Notes: a model not told the origin generated them from the sequence alone. 64,000 nt of DNA from Kribbella rubisoli (GCF_004217145.1 NZ_SHKR01000014.1:682001-746000), one strand, 5' to 3'. Positions 42,908 through 53,345 are shown, numbered from the stretch's first letter. A program made the numbers and translations.

Positions 42908-43915
42908 TCAGGCGCTGTCGCGGATGATGAGCTCGGTGTTGTAGATCTCGGGGGCGGTGAGGTGAGCGCCGGCGATCTTGGCCAGGAGGATTTCGGCCAG
43001 GCGGGCACCGAGTTGTTCGACCGGCTGGCGGACGGTGGTGAGCTTCGGCGTAGTCGTGGTCGCGAGGACCGAGTCGTCGAAGCCGACGACCGCGACGTCC
43101 GTCGGCACCCGGCGCCCGCGCTGAGACAGCACGCGCAGAGCGGCAGTCGCCATCAAGTCCGAGGCGACGAACAGCCCGTCCAGATCTGGATGGGCATCCA
43201 GCAGCCGCAGCGTCGCCTGCTCGCCGCCGTCGGCCGTGAAATCGCCGTACTCGATCAGGGCCGGCAACCCGGCTTCCTTCATCACGTCCTTGTAGCCGGT
43301 CAGCCGATCAAGCCCGGCAGTCATGTCCAAAGGCCCGGCAACAGTCGCGACCTTCCGCCGCCCGATCGTCAGCAGATGCTGAACCCCGGTCCGCGCCCCG
43401 GCGACGTTGTCCACGTCGACGCTGGCCACCGGTACGTCGACCCCGAGCGGCCGCGCGCTGAAGACGATGGGCAGCGGCAACTGCGCGATCTCCTGCAGCA
43501 CGTTGTCGCGCCCGTGGTGGCTGATGATGATCGCGCCATCCACATGCCCACCGCGCAGGTACCGGATGAACCGCTGGTCATCCCCCTCGGACGGCTCGAT
43601 CAGCAGCACCAACTGCGACGACGTCGGCGCCAACGTCCGGCTGATCCCGCTGAGCATCCCGGCGAAGAACGGGTCCGAGAACACCCGGGTGTCCGGCTCC
43701 GGTACGACGATCGCCACCGAATCCGTCCGACGGGTCACCAGCGCGCGAGCCGCCCGGTTCGGTACGTACCCCAATTGCCGGATCGCCTGCTCGACCGCGG
43801 CGACCGTGTCCGGCAACACCTTCGGCGAACCGTTCACGACCCGCGAGACCGTTGCCCGCGACACCCCGGCGACCGCCGCAACCTGCTCCAACGTCGGAGA
43901 ACCAGACCCGTCCAT
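42908..43915 (-). CDS. LacI-family transcriptional regulator
   Basis: 335 residues. The N-terminal HTH is typical: TLEQVAAVAGVSRATVSRVVNGSPKVLPDTVAAVEQAIRQLGYVPN, with the hinge RAARALVTRRTDSVAIVVPEP. The periplasmic-binding-like effector domain follows (SDPFFAGMLSGISRTLA, FVASDLMATAALRVL, VAVVGFDDS). Its ligand is likely a sugar. ATG at 43915 with AGGAGGG upstream. It lies downstream of the orphan sugar-binding protein gene in the same direction and may control it through the site at 45378-45389. Confidence 0.95.
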   Translation of the reverse strand: MDGSGSPTLEQVAAVAGVSRATVSRVVNGSPKVLPDTVAAVEQAIRQLGYVPNRAARALVTRRTDSVAIVVPEPDTRVFSDPFFAGMLSGISRTLAPTSSQLVLLIEPSEGDDQRFIRYLRGGHVDGAIIISHHGRDNVLQEIAQLPLPIVFSARPLGVDVPVASVDVDNVAGARTGVQHLLTIGRRKVATVAGPLDMTAGLDRLTGYKDVMKEAGLPALIEYGDFTADGGEQATLRLLDAHPDLDGLFVASDLMATAALRVLSQRGRRVPTDVAVVGFDDSVLATTTTPKLTTVRQPVEQLGARLAEILLAKIAGAHLTAPEIYNTELIIRDSA

Positions 43916-44020
43916 CGGCCCTCCTAGGCTGTCGATCGGCCTGCGTTCACACGGTAGTACGTCCTAGGTCGAACGCGCGTCAGCCGTTGGCCGCCCGCCG
44001 GGGCGTGTTGACAGATTTCT

Positions 44021-45346
44021 TCAGTTCCCGACCCGGGTATCGGCAACCTTCTCCGCTTCGTCGAGGGCCTGTGCCCACGCAGCGTCCGGCGACTGCTTAC
44101 CGTTGTCGACCCGAGACAGCGCGGCGCTGAAGATCTGGTTGATCTCGCCGTCGCGGGGACCCTTGTGCTGCTTGAGGATCACGTTCCGGGCCCGGTCGAT
44201 GAAGATCTGCCCCACCGGCGCCTTGTTGAAGTACGCATTGACCTGCGACTTCACCTGCGGGTCGTTGTACGCGTCGAGCGTCGACGGGAACGAGCCGATC
44301 TTCTTGAACACCTTCACCTGCTGCTCGGGCGCGGTCAGCCAGGCGGCCAGCTTCGCGGCCTCCTCCGGCTGGGGCGACTGAATCGGCACGGTCAGGTACG
44401 AGCCGCCCCAGTTGCCACCGCCACCGGGGAACACGTCGGCGACGTCCCACTTGCCCTTGCCGAAACTGCCCGCGTTGTCCTGGATCACGCCGAGCAGCCA
44501 GCCCGGGCATGCCATCGTCGCGAACTTGTCGGTGCGGAAGGCCGCGTTCCACTCGTCGCTCCAGGCGACCAGCCCGGCGGACAGACCGTCCTTGCTCCCG
44601 GCCACCACCTGGTTCCAGGTCGACTTCAGCCGCGGGTTCTCGCCGGCGAGGAAGCGGTCCTGGTTCGAGTAGTACGCCTGGATCAGCTGGTTGCGCATCG
44701 CTTCCCAGGTCAGTACGGCGGAGTCGTACCACGCCGAGCCGGGGACCCGCTCCTTGAACTTCCGCCCGGTCGCGAAGTACGACGGCCAGTCCTGGAACAT
44801 CTTCGCCACCTGGGCCCGGTCGGTCGGCAGCTTGGCCTTCGCGAACAGGTCCCGCCGGTAGCAGATCGCCTCCGGACCGATATCGGTGCCGTAGCCGATG
44901 ATCCTGCCGTCCTGCGTGGTCGCGCCGGCCACCTTCCAGTCGAGCCAGCGGTCCTTCAGGTCGTTCGCGCCGTACTGCCGCAGATCGACGAACTTGTCGG
45001 CCTTGGCCAGGTACTTGTAGATCCAACTGACCTCCATCGCCTCGATGTCGGCCAGCCCGGTCCCGGACGCCAGGTTCGCGTCGAGGTTCTTGACGTGGTC
45101 GTCGACCGTCTTGGCGTGCTGCTCGACGATCGTGATGTTCGGATGCGCGGCCTCGTACTCGGTGTACAGGTCGTCGTACCCGAACTCGTTGAAGGTCGCG
45201 ATGGTCAGCTCGATCTTCGGCCCGTCCGTCTTGGCGGCGGACGGATCGGACGAGGTGGAACCGCCGCCGCAGGCCGCGGTGACGAGCAGGACCGCGGCGC
45301 AGGCCAGCAGTCCGGCGATAGGGCGGTAGCGGGCGCTGGGCCGCAT
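44021..45346 (-). CDS. sugar ABC transporter substrate-binding lipoprotein (CUT1 type)
   Basis: 441 residues with a lipoprotein signal (PIAGLLACAAVLLVTAACGGG). The mature protein is a family 1 extracellular solute-binding protein: TIATFNEFGYDDLYTEYEAAHPNITI, AMEVSWIYKYL, ATMACPGWLLGVI, GGSYLTVPIQSPQPEEAAKLAAWL. These bind oligosaccharides for CUT1 importers. No sugar permease genes lie next to it in this window, so it is an orphan and must use permeases encoded elsewhere, or have another role. Preceded by a GAGAGCGCTCTC operator. Confidence 0.92.
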   Translation of the reverse strand: MRPSARYRPIAGLLACAAVLLVTAACGGGSTSSDPSAAKTDGPKIELTIATFNEFGYDDLYTEYEAAHPNITIVEQHAKTVDDHVKNLDANLASGTGLADIEAMEVSWIYKYLAKADKFVDLRQYGANDLKDRWLDWKVAGATTQDGRIIGYGTDIGPEAICYRRDLFAKAKLPTDRAQVAKMFQDWPSYFATGRKFKERVPGSAWYDSAVLTWEAMRNQLIQAYYSNQDRFLAGENPRLKSTWNQVVAGSKDGLSAGLVAWSDEWNAAFRTDKFATMACPGWLLGVIQDNAGSFGKGKWDVADVFPGGGGNWGGSYLTVPIQSPQPEEAAKLAAWLTAPEQQVKVFKKIGSFPSTLDAYNDPQVKSQVNAYFNKAPVGQIFIDRARNVILKQHKGPRDGEINQIFSAALSRVDNGKQSPDAAWAQALDEAEKVADTRVGN

Positions 45347-45662
45347 GTGACGTGCTCCCTGGAACTTGGACGGAGTTGAGAGCGCTCTCGGATCGCGAAA
45401 GTGACCTGAGTCTCAATCGTCCCAGCCGGATATGTCAAGCACTCCCCGGTCACGCTGAGATACGAGGCCCACCAGGTCCTGACATAGTGTCCCCCCTGGT
45501 CACGCTGCGAATCACGATGATCACCGAGGGATGTGCACACTGGGAGTTAGCTGTGAGTGATCACCGCGGCCGCCCGACCGAATCACGGACCACGACGACG
45601 GTCGCGACCGGGGCTGCTCCGCCATCACTCACCTCCCGGCCGGTACCACCGACTGCCCGTGT
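45347..45662. other. 316-bp gene-free region between sugar-binding protein and HTH-less LacI-like gene
   Basis: No convincing reading frame. It holds the GAGAGCGCTCTC operator (45378-45389), two copies of GGTCACGCTG 50 bases apart (45448 and 45498), and a 9-bp inverted repeat GTGAGTGAT / ATCACTCAC (45553-45561 and 45624-45632) that may end transcription of the LacI-like gene. The promoter of the binding protein must lie here. Confidence 0.5.
45378..45389. promoter_or_regulatory. LacI-type operator upstream of sugar-binding protein
   Basis: Perfect 12-bp palindrome GAGAGCGCTCTC, centred 37 bases upstream of the binding protein ATG. The core AGCGCT is typical of LacI-family sites in actinobacteria. 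The adjacent LacI regulator (42908-43915) is the obvious candidate ligand-responsive repressor. Confidence 0.7.
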
Positions 45663-46514
45663 TCATTTCCGACTGATCGTCGACGGCGTCAGCCGGATCG
45701 TCGGCTTCGGCACGTGGTACGTCGTCACGTCGGCGCCGTCCATCGCCGCGAGGATCGCCTCGCCGACGATCGTGCCGAGCCCGTGGACGTCGACGGTGAC
45801 CACGCTCAACGGCGGATGCGCGAGCCGGGCCACGGCGGTGTCGTCCCACGCGATGATCGACAACTCCTCGGGGACCGCGACGTCCAACTCCTTCGCAACG
45901 GTGAGACCGCCGATCGCCATCAGGTCGTTGTCATAGACAACCGCACTGGGGACCCGGCCGCCGGTCAGCAACTGCCGGGTCGCATCGCGGCCGGACTCCT
46001 CGGAGTAGTCCCCCTCGATCAGCTGCCCCTGCACGTCCCGCTCGGCGCAGGTCGCGATGAACGCCTCGTCCCGCGCCTGGCAGTGCACCATGTCGCGTGG
46101 ACCGCTCACCCTGGCGATGTCACGGTGCCCGAGGTCGGCGAGCGCACGAACCGCCGCCCGGGCGCCTTCGGCGTTGTCGACCAGCACGTTGGTGATCGGC
46201 GCCTGCAGCTCGGGCCCGCCGAGCAGCACTCCTGGCGTGCGCAGGCGCGCCAGCTCGTCCAGCCGCGGGTCGTCGCTGCGGAGATCGACCATGACGATCC
46301 CGTCGACGTACTCCTGAGCCACCCAGCGGCGCCAGATCTCGATCTCGCCGGTGACGTCCGCGGTGAACTCGATCAGCAGGCTGCAGCGCCGCCCGGCGAA
46401 GTACTCCTCGATGCCCTGGACGACGTCGGCCATGAACGGTTCCATCCCGAGGACCCGGTCAGGACGCGCCAGCACCAGCCCGGCAATGCGATCCCGGGGC
46501 GTCACGTCCTGCAT
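45663..46514 (-). CDS. LacI-like effector-binding protein without DNA-binding domain
   Basis: 283 residues matching only the periplasmic-binding-like domain of LacI/GalR regulators: IAGLVLARPDRVLGMEPFMADVVQGIEEYF at the start, VDGIVMVDLRSDDPRL, LGHRDIARVSGPRDM and LSIIAWDDTAVARLAHPPLSVV near the end. The N-terminal HTH and hinge are absent. A strong AGGAGGG before the ATG at 46514 and the lack of any HTH in other frames upstream show that it was not lost by a frameshift. Divergent from a ROK regulator at 46588, with which it could share a ligand signal. Confidence 0.85.
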   Translation of the reverse strand: MQDVTPRDRIAGLVLARPDRVLGMEPFMADVVQGIEEYFAGRRCSLLIEFTADVTGEIEIWRRWVAQEYVDGIVMVDLRSDDPRLDELARLRTPGVLLGGPELQAPITNVLVDNAEGARAAVRALADLGHRDIARVSGPRDMVHCQARDEAFIATCAERDVQGQLIEGDYSEESGRDATRQLLTGGRVPSAVVYDNDLMAIGGLTVAKELDVAVPEELSIIAWDDTAVARLAHPPLSVVTVDVHGLGTIVGEAILAAMDGADVTTYHVPKPTIRLTPSTISRK

Positions 46515-46587
46515 AAACTGCCCTCCTAGGCGGCCGTTCCCACTATATTCACAGATCTAACTAACCGGACATAAGGCGGATGGACCG

Positions 46588-47802
46588 ATGCAGCAGGTCA
46601 GCGACTCCTCGCAGTCGCCGGGCTACGATCCGGCGCCGACGAGCAGCCGCGCCCTGATCGTCGACCGCATCCGCTCCGCCGGCACCCTCAGCCGGGTCGA
46701 ACTTACCCAGCTCACCGGCCTGAAGGCACCATCGGTCACCGCGGTCGTCCGCAGGCTGATCGACGACGGCCTCGTCGCCGAGACCGGTCGGGGCACCTCC
46801 ACGTCCATCGGCGGCAAACCCCGGACGCTGCTGCAGATCCGGGCGGCGGCGCGGTACGTCGTCGGCGTCCACCTCAGCGAGGACCACCTGACGTACGTGC
46901 TGGTCGACTACGCTGGCGGCGTGGTCGCGCGCTGGCGGCGGGACGGTCCGGGAGACGAGAGCGACCCCGAACAGGTCGTCGAGCGGGTAGCGAACGAGAC
47001 CCGCGAGCTGATCGCGCGTTCCGGAGTCGATCAGGCACTCGTCCTCGGTCTCGGCTTCGTCTGCCCCGGCCCGCTGATCCGCAACCGCGGAGTGACGTCG
47101 GCGCCGCCGTCGATGACGCGCTGGGTCGGATTCCCGATCCGCAGCCGCCTCGAAGAACTCCTCGGGATGCCCGCACTGCTCGAGAACGACGCGACCGCGG
47201 CCGCCGCAGGCACCCGCCTCACCACCAGCCACGACGTCTCGGTGATGGCGGCGTTGTTCATGAGCGAGGGCATCGGTTCCGGCCTGCGGCTCAACGGCAA
47301 CGTCTACCAGGGCGCGCACGGCAACGCCGGCGAGGTCGGGCACATCTGCGTCCAGATCGGCGGACCGCGCTGCTGGTGCGGAGGCACCGGCTGCCTGGAG
47401 GCACTCGCCGGACCGGCCGCCGTCGTCGAGAAGGCCCGCGCGGCCGGGCTCGACCTCGGTTCGCACCGGCACTCCGGTGTCGCCGCCTTCGCCGCTATCG
47501 CCCGGCTGGCCTTGAGCGGGGACTCCCGCGCGGAGGCGATCATCCGTGACAGCGCCGCGTGGATCGCCATCGGCGCGCAGACGATCGCCAACATGTACGA
47601 CGTACAGCTCCTGGTTCTCACCGGGCCGGCCTTCGCCGTCGCCGGGACGATCTACCTGCCGATCCTGCAGGAGCGGATCCTGAGCTCGGTCTTCGGGCGC
47701 AGCGTCGGCACCGAAGTGGTTCTGGACGAGCGCGGGCACGACGCGGCGGCGATCGGCGCCGCGCTGATGATGCTGAAGTCCGAGCACGCCATCTCCGCCT
47801 AG
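46588..47802 (+). CDS. ROK-family transcriptional regulator
   Basis: 404 residues. The N-terminal winged helix (SRALIVDRIRSAGTLSRVELTQLTGLKAPSVTAVVRRLIDDGLV) precedes a ROK domain. The ROK zinc motif is CWCGGTGCLE, and the hexokinase-like GLGFVCPGPL and LLENDATAAAAG are visible, in the order seen in NagC/Mlc-like regulators. It probably senses a sugar and controls the peptide-type ABC operon starting at 47995. ATG at 46588 with AAGGCGGA upstream. Shares a divergent 73-bp intergenic region with the HTH-less LacI-like gene. Confidence 0.94.
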   Translation: MQQVSDSSQSPGYDPAPTSSRALIVDRIRSAGTLSRVELTQLTGLKAPSVTAVVRRLIDDGLVAETGRGTSTSIGGKPRTLLQIRAAARYVVGVHLSEDHLTYVLVDYAGGVVARWRRDGPGDESDPEQVVERVANETRELIARSGVDQALVLGLGFVCPGPLIRNRGVTSAPPSMTRWVGFPIRSRLEELLGMPALLENDATAAAAGTRLTTSHDVSVMAALFMSEGIGSGLRLNGNVYQGAHGNAGEVGHICVQIGGPRCWCGGTGCLEALAGPAAVVEKARAAGLDLGSHRHSGVAAFAAIARLALSGDSRAEAIIRDSAAWIAIGAQTIANMYDVQLLVLTGPAFAVAGTIYLPILQERILSSVFGRSVGTEVVLDERGHDAAAIGAALMMLKSEHAISA

Positions 47803-47882
47803 CCACCGCTCCCCCGCACCGGCAGCCGGTCCCCCTCGCGACCGTACGCGGTCAAATCGTTACCCGCCCGAACCCTTGCGCC

Positions 47883-47905
47883 AAGTTTATTAGGCCAACT
47901 AAGTT
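47883..47905. promoter_or_regulatory. imperfect palindrome upstream of second peptide ABC operon
   Basis: A 23-bp imperfect palindrome (47883-47905) of AT-rich character, with AAGTTTATTAG on the left and CCAACTAAGTT on the right; seven of eleven pairs match. A related TAACTAAC occurs upstream of the ROK gene near 46557. It is a candidate ROK binding site. Confidence 0.35.
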
Positions 47906-47994
47906 ACCGCCCAGCTTCCCTGGCCGGCTGCCGGGTGACGCGTTCCAAGGACCGCGTTGGTGCGGACCATGCATGCCCGGAAAGGAATCCCCCC

Positions 47995-49695
47995 ATGCTC
48001 CGGAACTCCACGAACCGCCCGCGGCTTCGACGCCTGGTGAGCGCCGTCGCCGCCGTGACCGCAACGGCCCTCACGCTCGGCGCCTGCTCAGGCGCCGCCA
48101 CCGGCGGCGGCGGTCAGGCAATCGCGAAGGACGCCTCGATCACCGTCGCGGCCGGCGATACCACGGCCAAGAACTTCAACCCGTTCAGCTCCACGGCGTT
48201 GCAGCCGACGCTCGGCGTCATCTACGAGCCGCTGTACTGGTACAACTTCGCGAAGCAGTCCGAGGCGACCCCGGTGCTCGCGACCGGCTACTCCTGGAAT
48301 GCGGCCGGCACAGAGCTCACGATCAAGCTCCGCCACGGCGTCAAGTGGAACGACGGCCAGCCGTTCACCGCGACGGACGTCGCCTACACGTTCAACCTGG
48401 TCGCGAAGACCCCCGCGCTCAACCCATCCGGCCTCGCCGCGACGGCCAAGGCCACCGCTGACGACACCGCCGTACTGACGTTCAAGTCGAAGTCCCTGAT
48501 GCAGGAGCCCGCCGTACTCGCGAACCAGGCGATCGTGCCGGAGCACATCTGGAAGGACATCAAGGACCCGACCACGAACCTCAACGAGAACCCGGTCGGC
48601 ACCGGTCCGTTCAAGCTGAAGTCGTTCACGCCGCAGAGCTACGTGCTGACCAAGAACGACCAGTACTGGGAGGCGGGCAAGCCCACGATCAAGGAGGTCC
48701 GCTACCTGCCGGTGCAGTCGGCGGACGCGGCCAGCGCCGCCCTTGTCGCGGGCAAGGTCGACTGGGCGAGTGCGTACCTGCCCGGGATCGACAACATCAT
48801 GAAGTCCAACAAGGACCTGACCTACGTCAACACCCCCGTGATGACGACGGTGATCGTGACCTGCTCGAACGCTCAGCTCGGGTGCGCCGGTCCGCAGACC
48901 GATCCCGCGGTACGCAAGGCGATCTACCTGGCCATGAACCGCGAGCAGCTCGCCAAGCTGGCCGGCGGTGGAGTCGCGGGCGTCGGATCACCCACGCTGC
49001 TGCTCCCCGGCCGCGACGACGGCTGGATCGCGGACGCCGGCTCGGCGAAGCTTCCGCAGAGCGCGAACGCCGACGAGGCGGGCAAGCTCCTCGACGCGGC
49101 CGGCTGGACCAAGGGCAGTGACGGCGTACGGACGAAGGCCGGTAAGCGGCTGACACTGACCGTCCAGACTGTGACGGGCTGGAGCGACTACATCTCGATC
49201 AACGACACGCTCAAGCAGCAACTGGCCGCGGTCGGCATCGAGCTGAAGCCCAGCCAGGTCTCGTGGAACGAGTGGAACGCCGCCCAGACGAACGGGAAGT
49301 TCCAGCTGTCGCTCGACTCCGTCGGCCTCGGCGCCTCCACGAACCCGTACTTCACCTACGACAGCAAGCTCGCCTCGACGAACACCGCCGCGGTCGGCAA
49401 GAGCGCGTCGGCCGGCAACCAGTCCCGGTTCTCGAATCCGACCGTCGACGCGGCCCTCACGGCGGCGGCCGGTACGACGGACCCGGCCGCGCAGAAGGCG
49501 GCGTACGCGAAGATCCAGGGCGTCATCGCGGATCAGCTGCCCTACATCCCGGTCTACGTGAACTCGATGCTCACCGAGTTCAACACCTCGCGCGCGACCG
49601 GCTGGCCGACCAAGGACAACACCTACGTCCTGCCTGCGGCCTGGAAGGCGTGGGACGCCGGGATCGTGCTCAAGACCATCACCCCCGCCAAGTAG
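47995..49695 (+). CDS. ABC transporter substrate-binding lipoprotein, peptide type
   Basis: 566 residues. Lipoprotein signal with ALTLGACSGAA lipobox. The mature protein belongs to solute-binding family 5: IYEPLYWYNF, LTIKLRHGVKWNDGQPFTATDVAYTFNLV, NPVGTGPFKLKSF, DPAVRKAIYLAMNREQLAKLA, and a C-terminal KIQGVIADQLPYIPVYVNSM. Family 5 proteins bind oligopeptides, but many actinobacterial members bind oligosaccharides; the neighbouring ROK regulator and PL8 lyase favour a sugar ligand, as inference. First gene of a complete five-gene importer operon. ATG at 47995 with AAAGGA upstream. Confidence 0.94.
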   Translation: MLRNSTNRPRLRRLVSAVAAVTATALTLGACSGAATGGGGQAIAKDASITVAAGDTTAKNFNPFSSTALQPTLGVIYEPLYWYNFAKQSEATPVLATGYSWNAAGTELTIKLRHGVKWNDGQPFTATDVAYTFNLVAKTPALNPSGLAATAKATADDTAVLTFKSKSLMQEPAVLANQAIVPEHIWKDIKDPTTNLNENPVGTGPFKLKSFTPQSYVLTKNDQYWEAGKPTIKEVRYLPVQSADAASAALVAGKVDWASAYLPGIDNIMKSNKDLTYVNTPVMTTVIVTCSNAQLGCAGPQTDPAVRKAIYLAMNREQLAKLAGGGVAGVGSPTLLLPGRDDGWIADAGSAKLPQSANADEAGKLLDAAGWTKGSDGVRTKAGKRLTLTVQTVTGWSDYISINDTLKQQLAAVGIELKPSQVSWNEWNAAQTNGKFQLSLDSVGLGASTNPYFTYDSKLASTNTAAVGKSASAGNQSRFSNPTVDAALTAAAGTTDPAAQKAAYAKIQGVIADQLPYIPVYVNSMLTEFNTSRATGWPTKDNTYVLPAAWKAWDAGIVLKTITPAK

Positions 49696-49704
49696 CGGCC
49701 GACT

Positions 49705-50694
49705 GTGCGCTATCTGCTGCGAAAGCTCGTCTTCTACGTCGCCGCTCTCTGGGCAGCACTGACGCTGAACTTCCTGATTCCCCGGCTGATGCCGGGGAAC
49801 CCGGTCGACCTCATGCTGTCCAAGCTGGCGACGAAAGGTCCGGTCACCCCGACGACCCGGGCAGCCATCGAGGCGCTGCTCGGGACGGACACGCACTCGT
49901 CCCTGTGGGCGCAGTACTGGAAGTACCTGCACCAATTGGTGTCCGGGAACCTCGGGACCTCGATCGCGTACTTCCCGGAGCCGGTCTCCCAGGTCATCGG
50001 CCAGACGCTGCCCTGGACCGTCGGCCTGATCGGGCTGGCGACGGTGATCTCGTTCGCCGTCGGCATCCTGCTCGGCCGGGCCGCCGGCTGGCGCCGTGGA
50101 TCGTGGATCGACAACCTGATCCCCGTCACCACGATGCTGCAGTCGGTGCCGTACTTCTGGCTGGCGCTGCTGCTGCTGTTCCTGCTCGGCAGCACGTGGC
50201 CGGTCTTCCCCCTCAACGGCGGGTACGACGTGTACTCCGTGACGCCGGGCTGGAACCTGCCGTTCGCGCAGTCGATCGTGTACCACGGCACGCTGCCGGC
50301 GCTGACCATCGTCATCTCGTCGATCGGCGGCTGGATGCTCGGGATGCGCAACATGATGGTGTCGACGCTGTCCGAGGACTTCGTCGTCACCGCCGAGGCG
50401 AAGGGGCTGACGCCGCGCCGGATCCGCTCGCGCTACGTCGCCCGGAACGCGATCCTGCCCTCGATCTCCGGGTTCGCGATCTCGCTCGGTTTCGTGGTCG
50501 CGGGTTCGATCGTCACCGAGGCAGTTTTCACCTATCCCGGGATCGGCTCCGCACTACTGCTTGCTGTGGGCAACAACGACTACGCGCTGATGCAGGGCGT
50601 GTTCCTGATCATCACGCTCGCGGTCCTCGGCGCCAACCTGCTCGTCGACCTGCTGTACGGCGTCATCGACCCGCGCACCCGCGCGCGATCCTGA
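49705..50694 (+). CDS. ABC transporter permease (DppB-like)
   Basis: 329 residues with about six transmembrane segments. The DppB start is typical: LRKLVFYVAALWAALTLNFLIPRLMPGNPVDLML. The permease loop is VVTAEAKGLTPRRIRSRYVARNAILPSISG. GTG start at 49705, ten bases after the binding protein stop. Forms a heterodimeric channel with the DppC-like permease. Confidence 0.94.
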   Translation: MRYLLRKLVFYVAALWAALTLNFLIPRLMPGNPVDLMLSKLATKGPVTPTTRAAIEALLGTDTHSSLWAQYWKYLHQLVSGNLGTSIAYFPEPVSQVIGQTLPWTVGLIGLATVISFAVGILLGRAAGWRRGSWIDNLIPVTTMLQSVPYFWLALLLLFLLGSTWPVFPLNGGYDVYSVTPGWNLPFAQSIVYHGTLPALTIVISSIGGWMLGMRNMMVSTLSEDFVVTAEAKGLTPRRIRSRYVARNAILPSISGFAISLGFVVAGSIVTEAVFTYPGIGSALLLAVGNNDYALMQGVFLIITLAVLGANLLVDLLYGVIDPRTRARS

Positions 50695-50709
50695 ACGGGG
50701 TGAACTGAT

Positions 50710-51626
50710 TTGGCCATCACCACTGAAGGAGCAGCGCAGACGGCGACCGCTGAGGCGGCGCCGGCCCGGCGCAGGCTGCCGCCGATGACGCTGAAGCTGG
50801 GCGTCGGCCTGGGCATCGCCGGCGTGATCGTCCTGTTCGGCGTGATCGGACCGCTCGTCGTCGGCAATCCGTCGACCGTCCGGGACATGGGCCTGACCGG
50901 CCCGGGCAACGGCTTCCTGCTCGGCACCACCCAAACCGGTCAGGACGTCTTCGCCCAGCTCGCCTACGCGACCCGCGGATCGCTGATCATCGGCGTCGTG
51001 GTCGGCGCGTTGACGCTGCTGCTGTCGTCGTTCTTCGGCATCGTCGGGGCGTTCGTCGGCGGCTGGGCGGACGAGGCATTCTCGCTGTTCACCAACATCA
51101 TGCTCGTCATCCCGGGCCTGCCGCTGGTGATCCTGATCTCCAGCTATGTGCCGAACAAGTCGATCTGGCTGGTCGCCGCGGTCCTCGCGATCACCAGTTG
51201 GGCCGGCTCCGCCCGCGTCCTGCGCGGCTTCACCCTGAGCGTGCGCAGCCGCGACTACGTGCTCGCGGCAAAGATCAGCGGCGAGAAACGCTGGCGGATC
51301 CTGTTCGTCGAGATCCTGCCGAACCTGATCCCGCTGCTGGCGTCGCAGGTCGTGTTCGCGGTGATCTTCGCGATCCTCGGCGAGGCAGGGTTGTCGTTCC
51401 TCGGCCTCGGCGCCTCCGGATCATTCACGTGGGGCACGATGCTGTTCTACGCACAGAACGGCCTCGCGCTCCGGCTCGGAGCCTGGTGGTGGTTCGCGCC
51501 GCCGGGGCTGGCGATCGCGCTCTTCGGCGCGGCGCTGTCGCTGATCAACTTCTCGATCGACGAGATCATCAACCCGAAGCTGCGCTCGCAGACGCGCGCC
51601 GAGCGCAACAAGTGGAGCGTGAAGGC

Positions 51627-51630
<4 letters not shown>
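50710..51630 (+). CDS. ABC transporter permease (DppC-like)
   Basis: 306 residues with about six transmembrane segments. After helix 1 it has FLLGTTQTGQDVFAQLAYATRGSL, as in DppC, and the permease loop DYVLAAKISGEKRWRILFVEILPNLIP. The C-terminal DEIINPKLRSQ is also typical. Start is TTG at 50710, with GGGGTGAACT upstream; no ATG is nearby before the first helix except within it. It overlaps the next ATPase gene by 4 bases (ATGA). Confidence 0.93.
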
Positions 51631-52519
<889 letters not shown>

Positions 52520-52523
<4 letters not shown>

Positions 52524-53320
52524 GCGTCCTGGAAATGCGTGACGTGGTCATGGAGTACCGGCTCCGCGAAGGTCTGCGGACCACGCGGTTGCGTGCCGTC
52601 GACAAGGTCAGCTTCGAGTTGCCGCCGGGCCGCACGATCGCGCTCGTCGGTCAGTCCGGGTCGGGCAAGTCGACGATCGCCAAGTTGCTGATGCAGCTCG
52701 AGCGGCCGACGTCCGGATCGATCCTGGTGGACGGCGAGCCGATGCAGTATCGCGGTGCGCGCGCGGCGGCGTACCGGAAGGCTGTGCAGATGGTGTTCCA
52801 GGATCCGTTCGGGTCGCTGAATCCGTACCACACGATCGGACATCACCTGGCCCGGCCGGTGAAGCTGCATCATCCGGACTTCAGCCGCGAACAGGTGGCC
52901 GATCGGGTGGCGGAGCTCCTGCGGCGGGTCCGGCTGGACGAGGACTACGTCGGCCGGAAGCCGCACGAGTTGTCTGGTGGCCAGCGGCAACGAGTTGCGA
53001 TCGCACGGGCGCTCGCACCGGAGCCGGCGATCCTGGTCGCGGACGAGCCGGTGTCGATGCTCGACGTGTCGATCCGCTTGGGGGTGCTCAACCTGCTCGC
53101 CGCCCTGCAGCGGGAGGAGAATCTCGGGGTCCTCTACATCACGCACGACCTCGCGACCGCACGGCATTTCAGCGACGAGATCATGGTTCTGTACCACGGC
53201 GCGGTCGTGGAGCACGGGCCGGCTGATGACGTGATCCTGAATCCGCAGCATGAGTACACCCAGCTGCTCGCCGAGGCGGCTCCTGCGCCGGAACGTCGGT
53301 TGGCCGAGCTCGGGCACTGA
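52520..53320 (+). CDS. ABC transporter ATP-binding protein (DppF-like)
   Basis: 266 residues. Walker A GQSGSGKS, Q-loop VFQDPFGSLNP, signature LSGGQRQRV, Walker B ILVADEPVSMLD and YITHDLATARHF. Shorter than usual because the C-terminal extension is missing, so it ends soon after NPQHEYTQLLAEA. ATGA overlap with the DppD-like ATPase. Last gene of the importer operon; a hairpin follows at 53321. Confidence 0.94.
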
Positions 53321-53345
53321 GGGCACTCGTTTGAGGTGCCCTTTC
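53321..53345. terminator. stem-loop at the end of the second ABC operon
   Basis: GGGCAC / GTGCCC inverted repeat with a 9-base loop directly after the ATPase stop, then CTTTC. It lies between convergent genes and may also end the PL8 lyase transcript. Confidence 0.5.

Noticed and set aside
45347-45662. Possible missing HTH or small gene in the gap next to the LacI-like protein
   Set aside because: No frame in this gap, or upstream of 46514, encodes a LacI-type helix-turn-helix, and the AGGAGGG before the ATG marks a genuine start.
51198-51626. Upstream extension of the DppD-like ATPase
   Set aside because: The frame overlaps the permease gene and the added residues are not ATPase-like; the ATG in the ATGA overlap is the natural start.
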